Source: Effrenium voratum
Taxonomy: Eukaryota > Sar > Dinophyceae > Suessiales > Symbiodiniaceae
Direction of reading: 5' to 3'
Assembly: GCA_963377175.1 (NCBI GenBank)
Contig: CAUJNA010003503.1
Span: forward strand, 186,001-250,000
Length of the DNA: 64,000 bases
The notes below the pieces were generated by a model. It made no database searches and was not told the origin of the DNA. It saw only the letters and a program-made list of their open reading frames with translations. The stretch's first letter is position 1, and every line of letters starts with the position of its first letter. The translations under genes and the position numbers were made by a program. Below are positions 23,386 to 33,538 of this stretch, piece after piece.

Positions 23386-23684
23386 GGGCGGAAGGCTGGG
23401 GCTTGGGTTCGGTTGGCGGGGTGATGGGGGCGTGGTTCGGGGCTGGTTTTGGGGTGTGAGGGGTGGGGCGGGGAGGTTGACTTGGGTTTGTTGGGCTTGG
23501 GGGTCGGGGCGGTGGTCTTAGGCGGGCGCGGAGGTTGGGCGCTGGAGGCTCGAAGATGTTAGCTAGGTCGGGGCTTGCTTTTTTGAGGCTTTGGGTTTTG
23601 GTTGTTGTTTGGGCGGCAGGGAGGTGGGGTGTTTGCGCGGTGGTTCTAGGGCAGTGGGCAAGACGGTTGGAGTGTTTGGGGAGA

Positions 23685-24022
23685 CAGAGAGACAGAGACA
23701 CAGAGACACAGGGAGACAGAGAGACAAGAGACGACAGAGAGACAGAGAGAGAGAGAGAGAGATAAAGACAGAGAGAGAGAGAGAGAGATACAGATAGAGA
23801 GAGAGAGAGAGGCGCGTAGAAAGACACAGAGAGACGCAGAGAGACACAAAGAGACACAAGGAGACACACAGGACACACAGAGACACAGAGACACAGAGAG
23901 AAACATAGAGAGACACTGAGAGAGACACAGAAAGAGAGACAGAGAGAGAGAGCAAGAGGGAGAGGGAGAGGGAGAGAGAGAGGGAGAGACAGAGAAACAG
24001 CGAGACAGAGAGACAGAGAGGT
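23685..24022. repeat. (GAGACA)n / (GA)n microsatellite
   Basis: Long purine tract of GAGACAGAGA and GACACAGAGA variants. Its complement creates serine/leucine-rich open frames that are not genes. Confidence 0.92.
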
Positions 24023-24602
24023 GAGAGTCTGTGCGCCTGCGCGCCAGCGTCTGGTGGTTGAGGGGTGGTTTGGGTATTGGGGCGGGTTGGGCGGCAGGGG
24101 GCGGCCCGGGGGCGGGCGGATGTTTGGGGCGAAAAGGTGGCGTGTTTGGGGCTTGGTTCGGGGTCGGCAGGTGGGGCTTTGGGGGCGGGGAAGTTGGGGG
24201 TTGGTTGCGTTTCAAGAGATGTTTGCCGAATATGGAACAACCAATGCACGAGCAATTATTTTGCAAGAGCTCCTTGTGGCAAGTTTTGATGCCCCAACAA
24301 CGCAAATGCCATTGCCTGGCTGCAAGGACCTTGCCGCCCATGCGGAACCTGTCCAACGACGCCACGAGACACGTGCCGGCGCGGCAAGATCTTCACAAGT
24401 ACCTGCAGACGCTCGGACCCCGTAGCTGCTGTCACACATTGACTCGTTTGCATGTCTAGCGCAATGCCAGCAACGCGTTGAAGGGGCTCAAGAAGAGAAG
24501 TGGCCAGTAAGCCGCCTTTGGGGCAACAGGGCTTCGAGTTGAGTTGTGGAGCGTAGCGTCCACTTCGCTCTGGACCGTGTTCGTGAAACCCGCATCTCAT
24601 AG

Positions 24603-27600
24603 AATGGCTTTCGCCGGTTGCAAACCTGGAGGCCGCTGAAGCTGGAGATCACGGAGACCTTCAACACCCGGGTGAGGCTCTTTGTGTTCTACGGTGCAGG
24701 TGACAGTGCTGCTGCCTGGGTGCAACTCGTGAACCAGGCCGGCTGATGTGAGCAGATGGGTGTGTCTTATGCCCCCCCCCCCCGCTAGTGTGTTTGCAGT
24801 CTTTTGCTGGGACTGAGGTCCACCTCTCCTCTGTTGAGCAGCCGATTTTTCTTTGGGTGGTGCCAACCACCCAGCAAATTTCAAAGTGGCCGGTTCAGAG
24901 ATTTCTGGACAAACCACCCACAGGTCTGTTTGTTTGTTTGCTTGTTTGTTTGCTTGTTGGTTGGTTGGTTGGTTGGTTTGTTTGTTTGTTTGTTTGCGTC
25001 TCTGTTTGCGTTTTTGTTGCAGCCTCAGGCCGGGTGTCATTGTTTGTTCGCGCCTTTGTTTGTTTGTGGCTGTTTCCGTTTGTGTTTGTTTGCCCGTCTG
25101 CCTGCCTGCCTGCCTGCCTGTCTGTCAGCCTGTCAGTCTATCTTTATTGGTTGGCTGGAAGCTTTGCAAAAGCCTTCCGATTTGGTATCAACCGGGCCCC
25201 CCTTGGACTGGTCTGCAAAACAACGCGATGGTAAGCCACCAAGTTGGTGCGAACTTCAGCACGGGAACAATGAACATGGTTTGCATCTATGTGTGCTGCT
25301 GCATGGGCTGGAGGCAACTGGAATATGTTGCCTGCCTGTTTTGGAAGGTCCCTGCCTGGATTGACCTGGCCATCTTCGAGCGGCGAGGACACGGCCAGCG
25401 ATCCTCAGAGCCCTTTTCCGAGCGCTTGGTGGATGATGCCAAGGAACGCACTCTGTTGGTGGAGGGTTGCTGTCGATTGGTTTTATGGGTCGTTTGGCAA
25501 GGTCTAAGAGTTTACTTGCTGGTGCTCAGTAGGGAATGAGGGAATGACCCCTTACAAACCATCCCTTGTGGTTTCCTGTAAGGGAATCCCCAGCTTCATT
25601 CCCTCATTTCCTGCTGAGCCAGCAAGTTGAAGACAGCCCTTGCCATGTGCCAGGATGCCTTTGAGGCACTGAAGCACATCCTGGAGGACCACGCCAAGGC
25701 TCCGGGCGAGCTGCATTTGACTCAGGGAGCATGTCTTCAGTCGGCTGAGAACACTGAGCTGTTTTCTGGTGACAAGAGCTTGGCTCTGGCTTCGAAGGGC
25801 ATGATTTTGGACCAAATAATTTGGACACCTCAGAATTTTGAGAGCAGCACATATTCTTCCATTTGGGTGATGCTTTTTGTATCTTCTGGTCGGGGGGCTC
25901 AGGCCAGACTGGGAGGCCATAGACGGCTGAGGTTTCCAATGGAACGAGATGGTAGATTTGAATGGTATCAAACCGCCACATCCACGAACTGGGGGAAGTT
26001 CTTGCTAGTCTACCCTCGGCTGCCTTGGTTTAGCAAAGCTTCGATTTCCGAGTGCTGTAGTGTCATTGTGGACTGCAGCGTTGGCTTCGTACGCAACAAG
26101 GAACGGTCAACTGGCACAATATGCTGTCTGGGTGCAGGGAACTCATCTTGGAATCGTCTTGTGGGTGCTGTCAAAAGAAGGCCCCCATAGGACAAAACCC
26201 CCTTAGGTGCTACCTTTGAGCTATTTGTCGGGCAAACACCTTATGACATCCCATGCCATTGGCGTGCGTCGGACCTGCCGTCGCGTGCGCCTGTTGCTTC
26301 TGCTCCTGTCTAGCGCCTGGAGCTGTCCATCGATCCGGCGAAGCCGTGAGGGTTTTGTGGCCGCTTGGCATGGCCAAGGCCCGGGTCACGAGAAGTTCTC
26401 CCCGTACAGAAAGCGTTGTGAGGACTTGGATGGGGCAAGTATGCAAGGCCCATGCGTACCTCAGATCTTGCTTGGATGTTTTGTCGCAGTTCTATGTGTG
26501 GCACAACCTTCCTTGGCGCTGAGTGAACCTGTTCAGTCTTCAGACCTGCTAGGCGGCCTAGCATGGACAGCAGCATCCTTTGTAGCAGGGAGTCGATTAT
26601 TTCCCAGAGAGGACAAACCAGAGAGGTCTGAGTCTTCTGGAACGACGCCACTTCCCCAGGGATTGCTGAACAACATGCTGCACCAAACGCACGGGGCCGC
26701 TGTATTGCATGCAGTCACATCAACGGGCCTCATGGATATCATGCCCTTGCCGGCTGAAAGGCCAATTTCTGCCTCTCAGCTTCTCCGGCAGGGCCAGGCG
26801 AATGCGCTTGATTTTGGTTGCTCTGCGGCTGTCCTGCAGCAGTTGCTTCATCATTTGGCAGCCTGCAACATAGTGGATGAAGTTGATGAGTCTGGTGAGC
26901 CCTTGTATCGCCACACAGAGCTGTCAACAGAATTGCGCAAAGACGGCCGTGCACGCGCGTTCGTGATGGTTAACTTTTCTCCAGCACAAGTTCGACCGTG
27001 GTGGCGAGTTAGGGAGGCAATTTCAGCAGGAAGCCCCAATGGCAAGAACCCGTTTGAAATGGAGCATGGTCGTGGTGTATTCGAGCACTACTCTGAACCC
27101 TCCCATGCTGAAGAATCTGCGTACTTTGACGAATTGATGCGCGAGCTGAGCATTGCGCAAAGCGACGCGGCAGATTCCTTCAGCACTGCTTCTTTGGTTG
27201 CCGATTTGCCGATTTGGGCAGACGTTTCCTCCACCGCGAAGGGGAGGCGCTCTCCTGTGGTGGTTGACGTTGGCGGCGGGATGGGCCACCTACTGGCAGC
27301 CATTCTTGCACGACATCAGGAGTGGACAGGCGTGCTGTTTGATCGCCCAGAAGTTCTTTCTTGGCAGTCCGTTGCATTGGAGCTTCGCAGCGATGCAACG
27401 GTCGCTTCGCGCACATCCTTGGTGAATGGGAGCTTTTTTGATGACATACCCTGCATTGGAGATGTTTTTGTGCTGAAATGGATCCTTCACGACTGGAACG
27501 ACCTACAGTGTCACAAGATACTCGGAAATCTTCGGCGTGCAATGCTGCAAGGTGATACTGGCACTGATTCATGCCAGCGCCTATTGATTATCGAACAAAC

Positions 27601-28906
27601 TGTGCCAGAGGCTGATGATGCCAGTAAACTTGCTCAGACCGCCAGGTCGAGTTTGAATGACTTGTATTTGTGGGTCCTCTATGGCGGCCGCGAACGCCGG
27701 GTCTCGGAGTTCGTGGCCATGATCGAAGCGGAAGGATTCACTTTGGAGCGCGTCTCCCCGCTCAACGACTTTCGCCTCGTGGCCATTCAGTGCCGGCTCA
27801 ACGGGCTCGAGAAAATGGGGCCCAGGTACCTGGCGCGAAAATGACCCAAAGTATCAACCCAGCTCAACAGCTGCTTTTGTTTGGGGGGGTCCCACTACTT
27901 TTAACAGCCATTTACCATATTTACTTTATCCTTCTCGATGGCCGTCATATTGTTGTCTAGATTCCGCAGCGAGGTCAGCTAGACTTGATGCTACGGTTGG
28001 AGTGATGTTTTTTCCTTAATCAATAGTTTGGCTGGACCCAGTTGGCGGTGGGTTGCTAGTTTCGGGGGAGCAACTGTTTGCGGAACTCTTGTGTTCGTGG
28101 TGAGCGCCAAGTAAAGTTGTCCTGCGCGCACATGCAGAGCCTTGGTGAAGCAATGCGGTATATCCCTCAGCATTCAAGCCAGGGTGAAAATTGACCGATC
28201 GGGAAAGCACTCCTTGACCGCCTCCTTTTTCTGATGAATCCCAAGTTGGAAGGGCAGCAAATGCGTTTCCATCGGTGGATCCGAACTAATTCAAGCGTGT
28301 CTTCCTCGGGCCGGGGGGGGGGGACAGGACAATCCAAACAAGTACCACGTATGATATGCATCTTCTTGGCCAGGGATGAGCAAAGCAGGGCAGCATGCAA
28401 AGCCCCGTCTGTCATGCTGTGCAATCCTGCTCACCCATCAGGGCGGCAGCTTTGAAGGAGCTCCCTTCGCGCTGCTGGGCCATTCCATGGGTTGCCAGGT
28501 GATGATCGAGGCGCAAGTTGCACTGATTTTGGTCGCCACTGTCACTCAGTCATTCAGGCCACTCAGTCATTCAGGCCATGACCTTGAGTGGCAAAGGTTT
28601 GTTCCCCCGCTGCGCCCCACAAAGAGGTCCCTATGCGGAATTGGTCTTCCCATCTAGCCTCCTTCAGGTTCTTCGTTTGTCAACCACGCATTTTTCTTTG
28701 TAACTGGATCTTGCCCTCTCTCAACACCACAGTTCACACACTGGACTCGGCAGGTGGCGCTGCTGCTGAAGCAGACGTTGGGCCTGGAACCTGCGGCGCT
28801 CTTTGCATTGGACCGGGGGGCCCCCCACGTGGCGCTCTACAGCGCGGAGGGCTACCGGCTGCTTCTGGAACGCCCGGAGGAGTTCTTCCAAGGCTTCAAC
28901 CCACTG
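24603..28906 (+). CDS. Type II thioesterase-like alpha/beta hydrolase, five exons
   Basis: Exons are 24603-24737, 25348-25437, 25627-25698, 28442-28516 and 28754-28906, all phase 0, giving about 175 residues. Motifs follow the type II thioesterase order. RVRLFVFYGAGDSAAAWVQL is the first strand and the oxyanion-loop region. DLAIFERRGHGQRSSEPF fits the 'vqlPGRG.R..EP' position. APFALLGHSMGCQVMIEA is the nucleophile elbow, with the Ser codon at 28484. LGLEPAALFALDRGAPH fits the 'p..LfvSg..aP' position. These enzymes release or edit acyl groups on polyketide, non-ribosomal peptide or fatty-acid carrier proteins. The first three donors are GC (24738, 25438, 25699); the last two are GT (28517, 28907). 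The C-terminal part with the catalytic His is not found; a possible next exon lies at 29232. Intron 2 contains a family B TIR element and intron 3 a complete methyltransferase ORF. The substrate cannot be told. Confidence 0.72.
24915..25145. repeat. (TTTG)n, (TTGG)n and (CTGC)n simple repeats
   Basis: Runs of TTTG, TTGG and CTGC/CTGT units within the first intron of the thioesterase gene. The cysteine/valine-rich frames across them are repeat products. Confidence 0.88.
25514..25627. mobile_element. TIR element family B, second copy
   Basis: Starts ACTTGCTGGTGCTCAGTAGG and ends CTGCTGAGCCAGCAAGT, which are inverted copies. It shares the AGGGAATGAGGGAA and TTGTGGTTTCCT segments with the 19398 copy. 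It fills the 3' part of thioesterase intron 2, and its right end (CAGCAAG) provides the AG acceptor at 25625-25626. Confidence 0.7.
26243..27844 (+). CDS. Family 2 (COMT/ASMT-type) O-methyltransferase, intronless, plastid-type leader
   Basis: Single ORF of 533 residues transferring methyl from S-adenosylmethionine to a hydroxyl group. N-terminal dimerisation region (about residues 140-240) contains LLNNMLHQTHGAAVLHAV. SAM motif I is VVVDVGGGMGHLL (from residue 339). GVLFDRPEV follows, then FVLKWILHDWND with the catalytic His at about 416, then RLLIIEQTVPE with an acidic residue near 451, and RVSEFVAMIEAEGF. The ORF is about 180 residues longer than plain family members. The extra N-terminus has a signal-peptide-like helix (residues 9-27), a basic stretch, and a second hydrophobic helix (75-94, ILLGCFVAVLCVAQPSLALS). 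This is the signal/transit/second-helix layout of plastid-targeted peridinin-dinoflagellate proteins. The start is the first ATG after a stop at 26204; a GTG lies at 26207. It sits inside an intron of the thioesterase gene on the same strand. Candidate substrates are phenolics or indoles; none is shown by the sequence. Confidence 0.85.
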   Translation: MTSHAIGVRRTCRRVRLLLLLLSSAWSCPSIRRSREGFVAAWHGQGPGHEKFSPYRKRCEDLDGASMQGPCVPQILLGCFVAVLCVAQPSLALSEPVQSSDLLGGLAWTAASFVAGSRLFPREDKPERSESSGTTPLPQGLLNNMLHQTHGAAVLHAVTSTGLMDIMPLPAERPISASQLLRQGQANALDFGCSAAVLQQLLHHLAACNIVDEVDESGEPLYRHTELSTELRKDGRARAFVMVNFSPAQVRPWWRVREAISAGSPNGKNPFEMEHGRGVFEHYSEPSHAEESAYFDELMRELSIAQSDAADSFSTASLVADLPIWADVSSTAKGRRSPVVVDVGGGMGHLLAAILARHQEWTGVLFDRPEVLSWQSVALELRSDATVASRTSLVNGSFFDDIPCIGDVFVLKWILHDWNDLQCHKILGNLRRAMLQGDTGTDSCQRLLIIEQTVPEADDASKLAQTARSSLNDLYLWVLYGGRERRVSEFVAMIEAEGFTLERVSPLNDFRLVAIQCRLNGLEKMGPRYLARK

Positions 28907-29231
28907 GTGCCACTTGCCATTGAAAAAACCATGGGACTCGCTTGTTTTTTCTCTTTCTTTCTTTTAGGGGGGACTTGTGTTTTCTCCCCTTCAGTTTTTT
29001 TCCTCTTTTTTTTTTGGGGGGGGGGGATCACAATCGAGGTCGGGCTATGTGCCGTTTGAGCTTCTATGGGATGGGGTGTTGTTGAGAAGGGAGTCTATAG
29101 TGGACTCGTGTCCGTGGCTTTTTGCATGGAAGCCAAAAACCGGGCAGGCTAATTTCGAGACATTGGAAAAAGAGTGATAGCCAATTCTGACAGGCTTTGA
29201 TAGAACTGCCTGAGCCGGCACCAGCTTTCAG

Positions 29232-29399
29232 GTCCCAGGGAGCAAGTTTGCCCGTGTGAACGGAGTTCCTGTCTTCGCACCTCAAAATTTGGAGCAAGAT
29301 CTCTATGGAGATCCGGTTCTGCTGAGCAAGCAACAACGAGGCGCGCACCGGGGTCTTTCAGTGCACGGGGAATCGCAAAGGACCACCAGCTGCAAATCC
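29232..29399 (+). CDS. Possible further exon (thioesterase gene or next gene)
   Basis: After TTTCAG a phase-0 frame reads VPGSKFARVNGVPVFAPQNL then EQDLYGDPVLLSKQQRGAHR. It is in the right phase to follow the exon ending at 28906, but the sequence does not resemble the usual thioesterase C-terminus. A long minus-strand frame (29149-29904) also crosses it. The frame stops at 29397-29399, so the true exon end is probably earlier. Confidence 0.3.
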
Positions 29400-30448
29400 C
29401 TGTTTTGAACTTGGACATGAGACAAAGACTGAGGTACAAGCTGATGCAGCGACCAGATGCGAAAGAGAATAAAGATACCCAGCGGATGATCAACATGTGG
29501 AAGACCGACACTGGGGCGTAAACAGCTTGATGAGAGCGCAGTATCCGAGCCATTCTTGGCATGTTGCCCAGAGGTTCCTCAGAACTAAGCTGGATTCCGG
29601 CTTGCTTGAGTGGTTGCAGGGATATACAAGAAAGGAAAACAGTTTCCAATCCAATCTGTTCAACATGTTCTTGCCGAGTGAGAAGCGCACTCTGAGTGCC
29701 TTGAAGCAAGGACTGTCGTCTGAGCCAAGAGCACCTTTGGCCAGAAGGCGCGATTGGTTGGGCCGCTAGGCCCAAGGGCGAGGACCCATTTGACCCATTT
29801 CTCAGGTAGGCTTCCATGGCCCATGTCGATGTTGCCTGAGCTTCACCGCTTCGAGTCACTTGGGTTGGACCTAGAGAAAAGTTCAAGCCATTGCACTCGC
29901 TCACAACTTGCTAGTGAGACATTGAAGAGGAAAGCACTGGGGCTGGCAGTCCAAAGTGATGTGATGGGTTGAGAGCGGCGCAGTTTCCGCTGCCCTCAAG
30001 ATCCTTTTCTGCTCATGCCTAGAACTCTTTCCGACTGTTCACATTTGGGGGAATTCTGGACACGCAGGATGGAGCATTGGCCAGAATCCTGGGCAGTTGA
30101 GTCAATGTAGGCTTGGGGTCGCTACATTGCGCAGGTCATCATATCTTCCACTGCGACTTGCAGCTCAGCTGAAGCTTGCTGCTTCCTTCGAAGCTTTGTC
30201 TGCTCGAACATTTATACATGTGAGGGAGAGCGGGCGTGGCTTGAGCTACAGGACATGCATGCACGCGCTGAAAGGTCGCATGAATTGTGGCAGCATGCTG
30301 AACCACACATTTGTCGTTGTGAAGGAAGATGCATTTAAGTTTGTCAGGTGTCCCTTTCATATCATGGCTGGTGTTGGCTATGTGGTGCTAAGCCCGTTAA
30401 GGAGCAGCATTGGCATCGGCCCCGCACACGAGCACATGATAACTCTCC
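29400..30448. other. No gene resolved
   Basis: Several overlapping open frames on both strands, none with a family match. Nothing else is visible. Confidence 0.35.
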
Positions 30449-30589
30449 ATGCCTTACCTGCAGCGTTCGCAAGAGCAAACTCTAGCACAGATCCAAGACG
30501 TGCAAAGCTCTTTGGATTCGCTAAAAGACGAGGCATGTAGTGCGAGCGCAGAAGAACTTCTTGCTGGATACCAAGAAGGACTTGACTGA
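30449..30589 (+). CDS. Coiled-coil exon, unknown protein
   Basis: Frame reading YLQRSQEQTLAQIQDVQSSL then DSLKDEACSASAEELLAGYQ and EGLD before TGA. The heptad-like spacing of Leu/Ile and high Gln/Glu content suggest a coiled coil. It may start at ATG 30449 or at the CTGCAG acceptor ending at 30463. The gene it belongs to is not known. Confidence 0.4.
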   Translation: MPYLQRSQEQTLAQIQDVQSSLDSLKDEACSASAEELLAGYQEGLD

Positions 30590-30969
30590 GGTGTCTCGGC
30601 TACTTGACTATCGTTGATTGCCCTGAGCAGATCGGATGCCAGCGTCGCAAGCAACCCACCAAAGCGGGCTGTTCAAGCATTCAGCAGCAAAGATGAGCAG
30701 ATGAAGAAGGAGGACGCTTAGTCCCTGTCTGCTGACAATTGAGAACCCAGTTGAAAGAAAAGGCCTTTGTAGTCGGCACCATGCAATTCTTGAGATTCTT
30801 CGCATGGGCTTTGACAGGGCTGCGAGGGGAACTAGCGATGCGGCCGAAATATCCGCAGTCCAGCCCAAACGCAGATACACGCGAAATGAACAACACCGGC
30901 TGGACTTCCGACCAAGCCACGCTGGCAAACTTAAGCTCGGGGTTAGAATGCTGACCACATGCAGCAGAC

Positions 30970-31160
30970 CAGTATGATCACCATCATGACTACGGTGACG
31001 ATGACGCTGGTGAGGATGAGGATTACGATTAGGACGAGGACGAGGATGACGATGACGATGAGGATGAGGAGTATAGGAGGAGGAGGAGGAGAAGGAGGAG
31101 GAGGAGGAGGAGGAGGAGAAAGCCGAATCCGGAGCCGGGAGGTGATGATGCTGCTGATGC
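30970..31160 (+). repeat. GAT/GAC then GGA triplet repeat, acidic-basic coding look
   Basis: GATGAGGAC-type repeats followed by AGGAGGAGG. In one frame it encodes DYGDDDAGEDEDYD, a TAG at about 31030, then an Asp/Glu run and an Arg run (about 12 Arg), then KPNPEPGGDDAADADGD. It could be an acidic tail of an upstream exon or plain simple sequence. Confidence 0.5.
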
Positions 31161-31804
31161 TGACGGTGATACTGGTGATGCTATTGCTTGTTCCCTATGA
31201 TGGCAGATAAACCTCGTCATCATAATGACGTTTGCAGGCCACAACCGGCATCTCAGAGAGCAAACCCGTGCTTGTTGCCAGACGATCCAGCTTTGCTGGG
31301 GTTATAGACCTGTGGCTTTTGCTAAGAGCCGAACCACAAATAAGTGCTCTCCTTTCCCGATTCCTTGCGATGCCGGGCGGCCCCCACAACCCACTTGTGA
31401 AGGCCCCAAGTTGCTGGGGTCATTGTTTGACAGTTGGGGGTTATCAAAGTCAGTATCTGGTGTCCCTTTCATTTGCTACTTTGGGGGTTTCTCTTGAATG
31501 CGACTTTGGAATCAGAGTTCCCAGGAGCTGCAGCGGGTGCGGGAGATCAACTGCCGCATCACCAACTCGGGGCCTCGGTGCTCGGCACCTTGGAGCCCCG
31601 AGAGTTACGACGCCTGGGCGCAGTGGAGCACGGAGCCCTGCCAGGCGGGGATGGGATGGGAGGGGACTGGTTTCAAAGGCACCTGAAATTTGCTTCAAAG
31701 GCGCTCAAATCAGAAAGACAATGCCTTGAGCAAAGGTGTATGGTCACTTACACCTTTTTTCTTGATACATCTTGTAAGCCAAGCAGCCCGGCTGTTCCTT
31801 TCAA

Positions 31805-31970
31805 GCCTTCGGTATGCAAGGTGCACGACATTGATGCGGAGCACATGGCTGCCGGCGCCTCAGGTTGTCCAAAGCACATGTGGGACCTGATTCAAGTCAC
31901 CAAGGTGAAGCTGCATGCCCACACCGTCCGTCTTATCACGGACGTGCTGCAGCGCAAGGCTCCGGCATAG
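31805..31970 (+). CDS. Possible terminal exon, unknown protein
   Basis: Frame reading VCKVHDIDAEHMAAGASGCP then KHMWDLIQVTKVKLHAHTVR and LITDVLQRKAPA before TAG at 31968. It has strongly protein-like composition with amphipathic helices. A further protein-like stretch at 31525-31680 precedes it. No family is recognised. Confidence 0.35.
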
Positions 31971-32112
31971 GCTCACTGCATGGCTGTGGGCCAAAGCTCT
32001 GCCAGGCCTCGCCACACTCTGTGTGATTCATTTGATCCCTTCGTTTTTGCTTATGTTGATTAAGCCGTCCGATGTTGCTGCAAAGCACACTGCGTCACAG
32101 CTGTGCCCTTTG

Positions 32113-32260
32113 CAGGGTTTTCTCAGAATGGCTGTCGGAGAATGTACGGCCTTGTGCAAAGCCACGGCCAGATCTCTTCCCAAGGTGTGGGAGCGATGGT
32201 TGAAAGAGCCTGTGCTGGATTGCCTGGGGGATGAACTGAGCGTCCAGTTTTTCAACCAAC
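32113..32260 (+). CDS. Possible exon, unknown protein
   Basis: After TTTGCAG the frame reads GFLRMAVGECTALCKATARS then LPKVWERWLKEPVLDCLGDE and LSVQFF. It looks like a helical exon. Its 3' end runs into a 64-bp tandem duplication (32250-32377), so the true edge is unclear. Confidence 0.35.
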
Positions 32261-32377
32261 GAGGAGTTGTTTCACACAGCTGCACATGAACCGTTGCTTT
32301 GTCGGGGGTTGGCTTTCAACCAACGAGGAGTTGTTTCACACAGCTGCACATGAACCGTTGCTTTGGCAGGGGTTGGC
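32250..32377. repeat. 64-bp tandem duplication
   Basis: The segment starting TTTCAACCAACGAGGAGTTG and containing CACACAGCTGCACATGAACC occurs twice head to tail with only about two differences, so it is a recent duplication. Confidence 0.9.
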
Positions 32378-32661
32378 AAGGAAGCCTGTCATGAGGCAAA
32401 GGAGAGTGCGATTGATGCAGGGCAGTTCATTCAGCACGGGACTTCTGTCTTGAGCCAATATCATGCGGCAATTGGTTTGAAGAATTGTTGACGCCTTTTG
32501 AGCAGCCGCGGTTTTTGCAGCCCAGTCGCGGAGTCATGGCTCACGTGATGAAAGAGCGCTGCTCGCCCAGGTGCCGAGCCCAACAATGCCAAGGCACCTG
32601 CATCAAGCCCCGAGTGGCTTCAACAGACAACCTTTTGACAACCATTTCACAAACTGACCTG

Positions 32662-33018
32662 TCTGGTGCCAACGAGGCGCTCTTCCGGCGCGGGCAGGCT
32701 TCCGCAGGACAGCATGGCAGTCTGAGGTCGCATTCGGCCTTTGCGTGAGTGTTTCCGGCGCATGTGTTTGTTGCGTGCTTGTATGAGTCACACCGATCTC
32801 GGTCCCCAACAGGACAAACCGACTACGAGGACGGTGAGTGCAGGCTAAGCATGTTAACTGCTGGACCAGGCCCTACATCATTCACTTGGGATTCTTTCTT
32901 TTGAGGAGCTTGACTGCAGACAGAACACAGACCCCCCAACCCAGTCAGCAGCCTCTCGCAGGACGCCCTGCGTGACTTGCAGAGAGCTGCTGAGCTGCTG
33001 CCACAGGAGAGGCTTCAA
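32662..33018 (+). CDS. TPR co-chaperone-like exons
   Basis: The first exon part reads SGANEALFRRGQ and ends at a GC donor (32698). It matches the TPR signature 'vKAlyRRGqA'. A second exon, starting at 32962 after CGCAG, reads DALRDLQRAAELLPQERL, the 'eA..Dl.rAleL.P' second half of a TPR repeat. Both are phase 0. About ten residues expected between them are missing, so a very small exon probably lies between 32700 and 32960. Partner chaperone and full domain layout are unknown. Confidence 0.42.
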
Positions 33019-33538
33019 GCGCAAACCTCATACATCTAGAGCTTTGTGGGCTTTCGCCTCGGAAACACAACTGAATCCCCGAACCTTCTGTCAGGGCTCT
33101 CTGATGCAGCGCTTCTTCAGCTGGGTCAGTGTCAGCGGAATTAGCCCTAAACGTCATCACACGTGCAAGGCGGTTCTTGCTGTATGATTGATGGCCCCTT
33201 GTGGGCACAAGCGTGAAGCCGGATGAAGCCATTTTGATTCAGTGAGGCACGGCTCAGACTTTTGGCAATCAGAAACCGTTGCGAAGACATGCTGGGAGTT
33301 CATGCCACTGGTGACGAGGCAAAGGGCATTCAGCAGATCCTCGCAGATGCGGATCCATCCTAAGAAGGAAGCAACGCATGTTAACCACGTGAATTTGTGT
33401 GCCACAGCCCATCTCGATGAAGACTACGCAATTTCCGATCCAGAGAGCGAGATGTGCCCAGCTTCTGCCAAATTGGCAGGGAAATTTGCACACATTTCCA
33501 TGACTGCCAAGAAGTGAGTTTGCATCGACACCTTCGTC

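Larger units (their letters stand above)
21743..24602. other. Mostly unassigned, with purine microsatellite
   Basis: Apart from a possible GC-rich exon (23262) and the GAGACA tract (23685) nothing is assigned. A frame near 24330-24425 (RNLSNDATRHVPARQDLHKY) could be an upstream exon of the thioesterase gene. Tandem TAGGGAGGACA units lie at 22732-22757. Confidence 0.35.

Noticed and set aside
25438..25513. Extension of the second thioesterase exon through AKERTLLVEGCC and beyond
   Set aside because: Open frame, but it would add about 25 residues absent from the family spacing between the GHG and GHSMG motifs; the GC donor at 25438 joins better.
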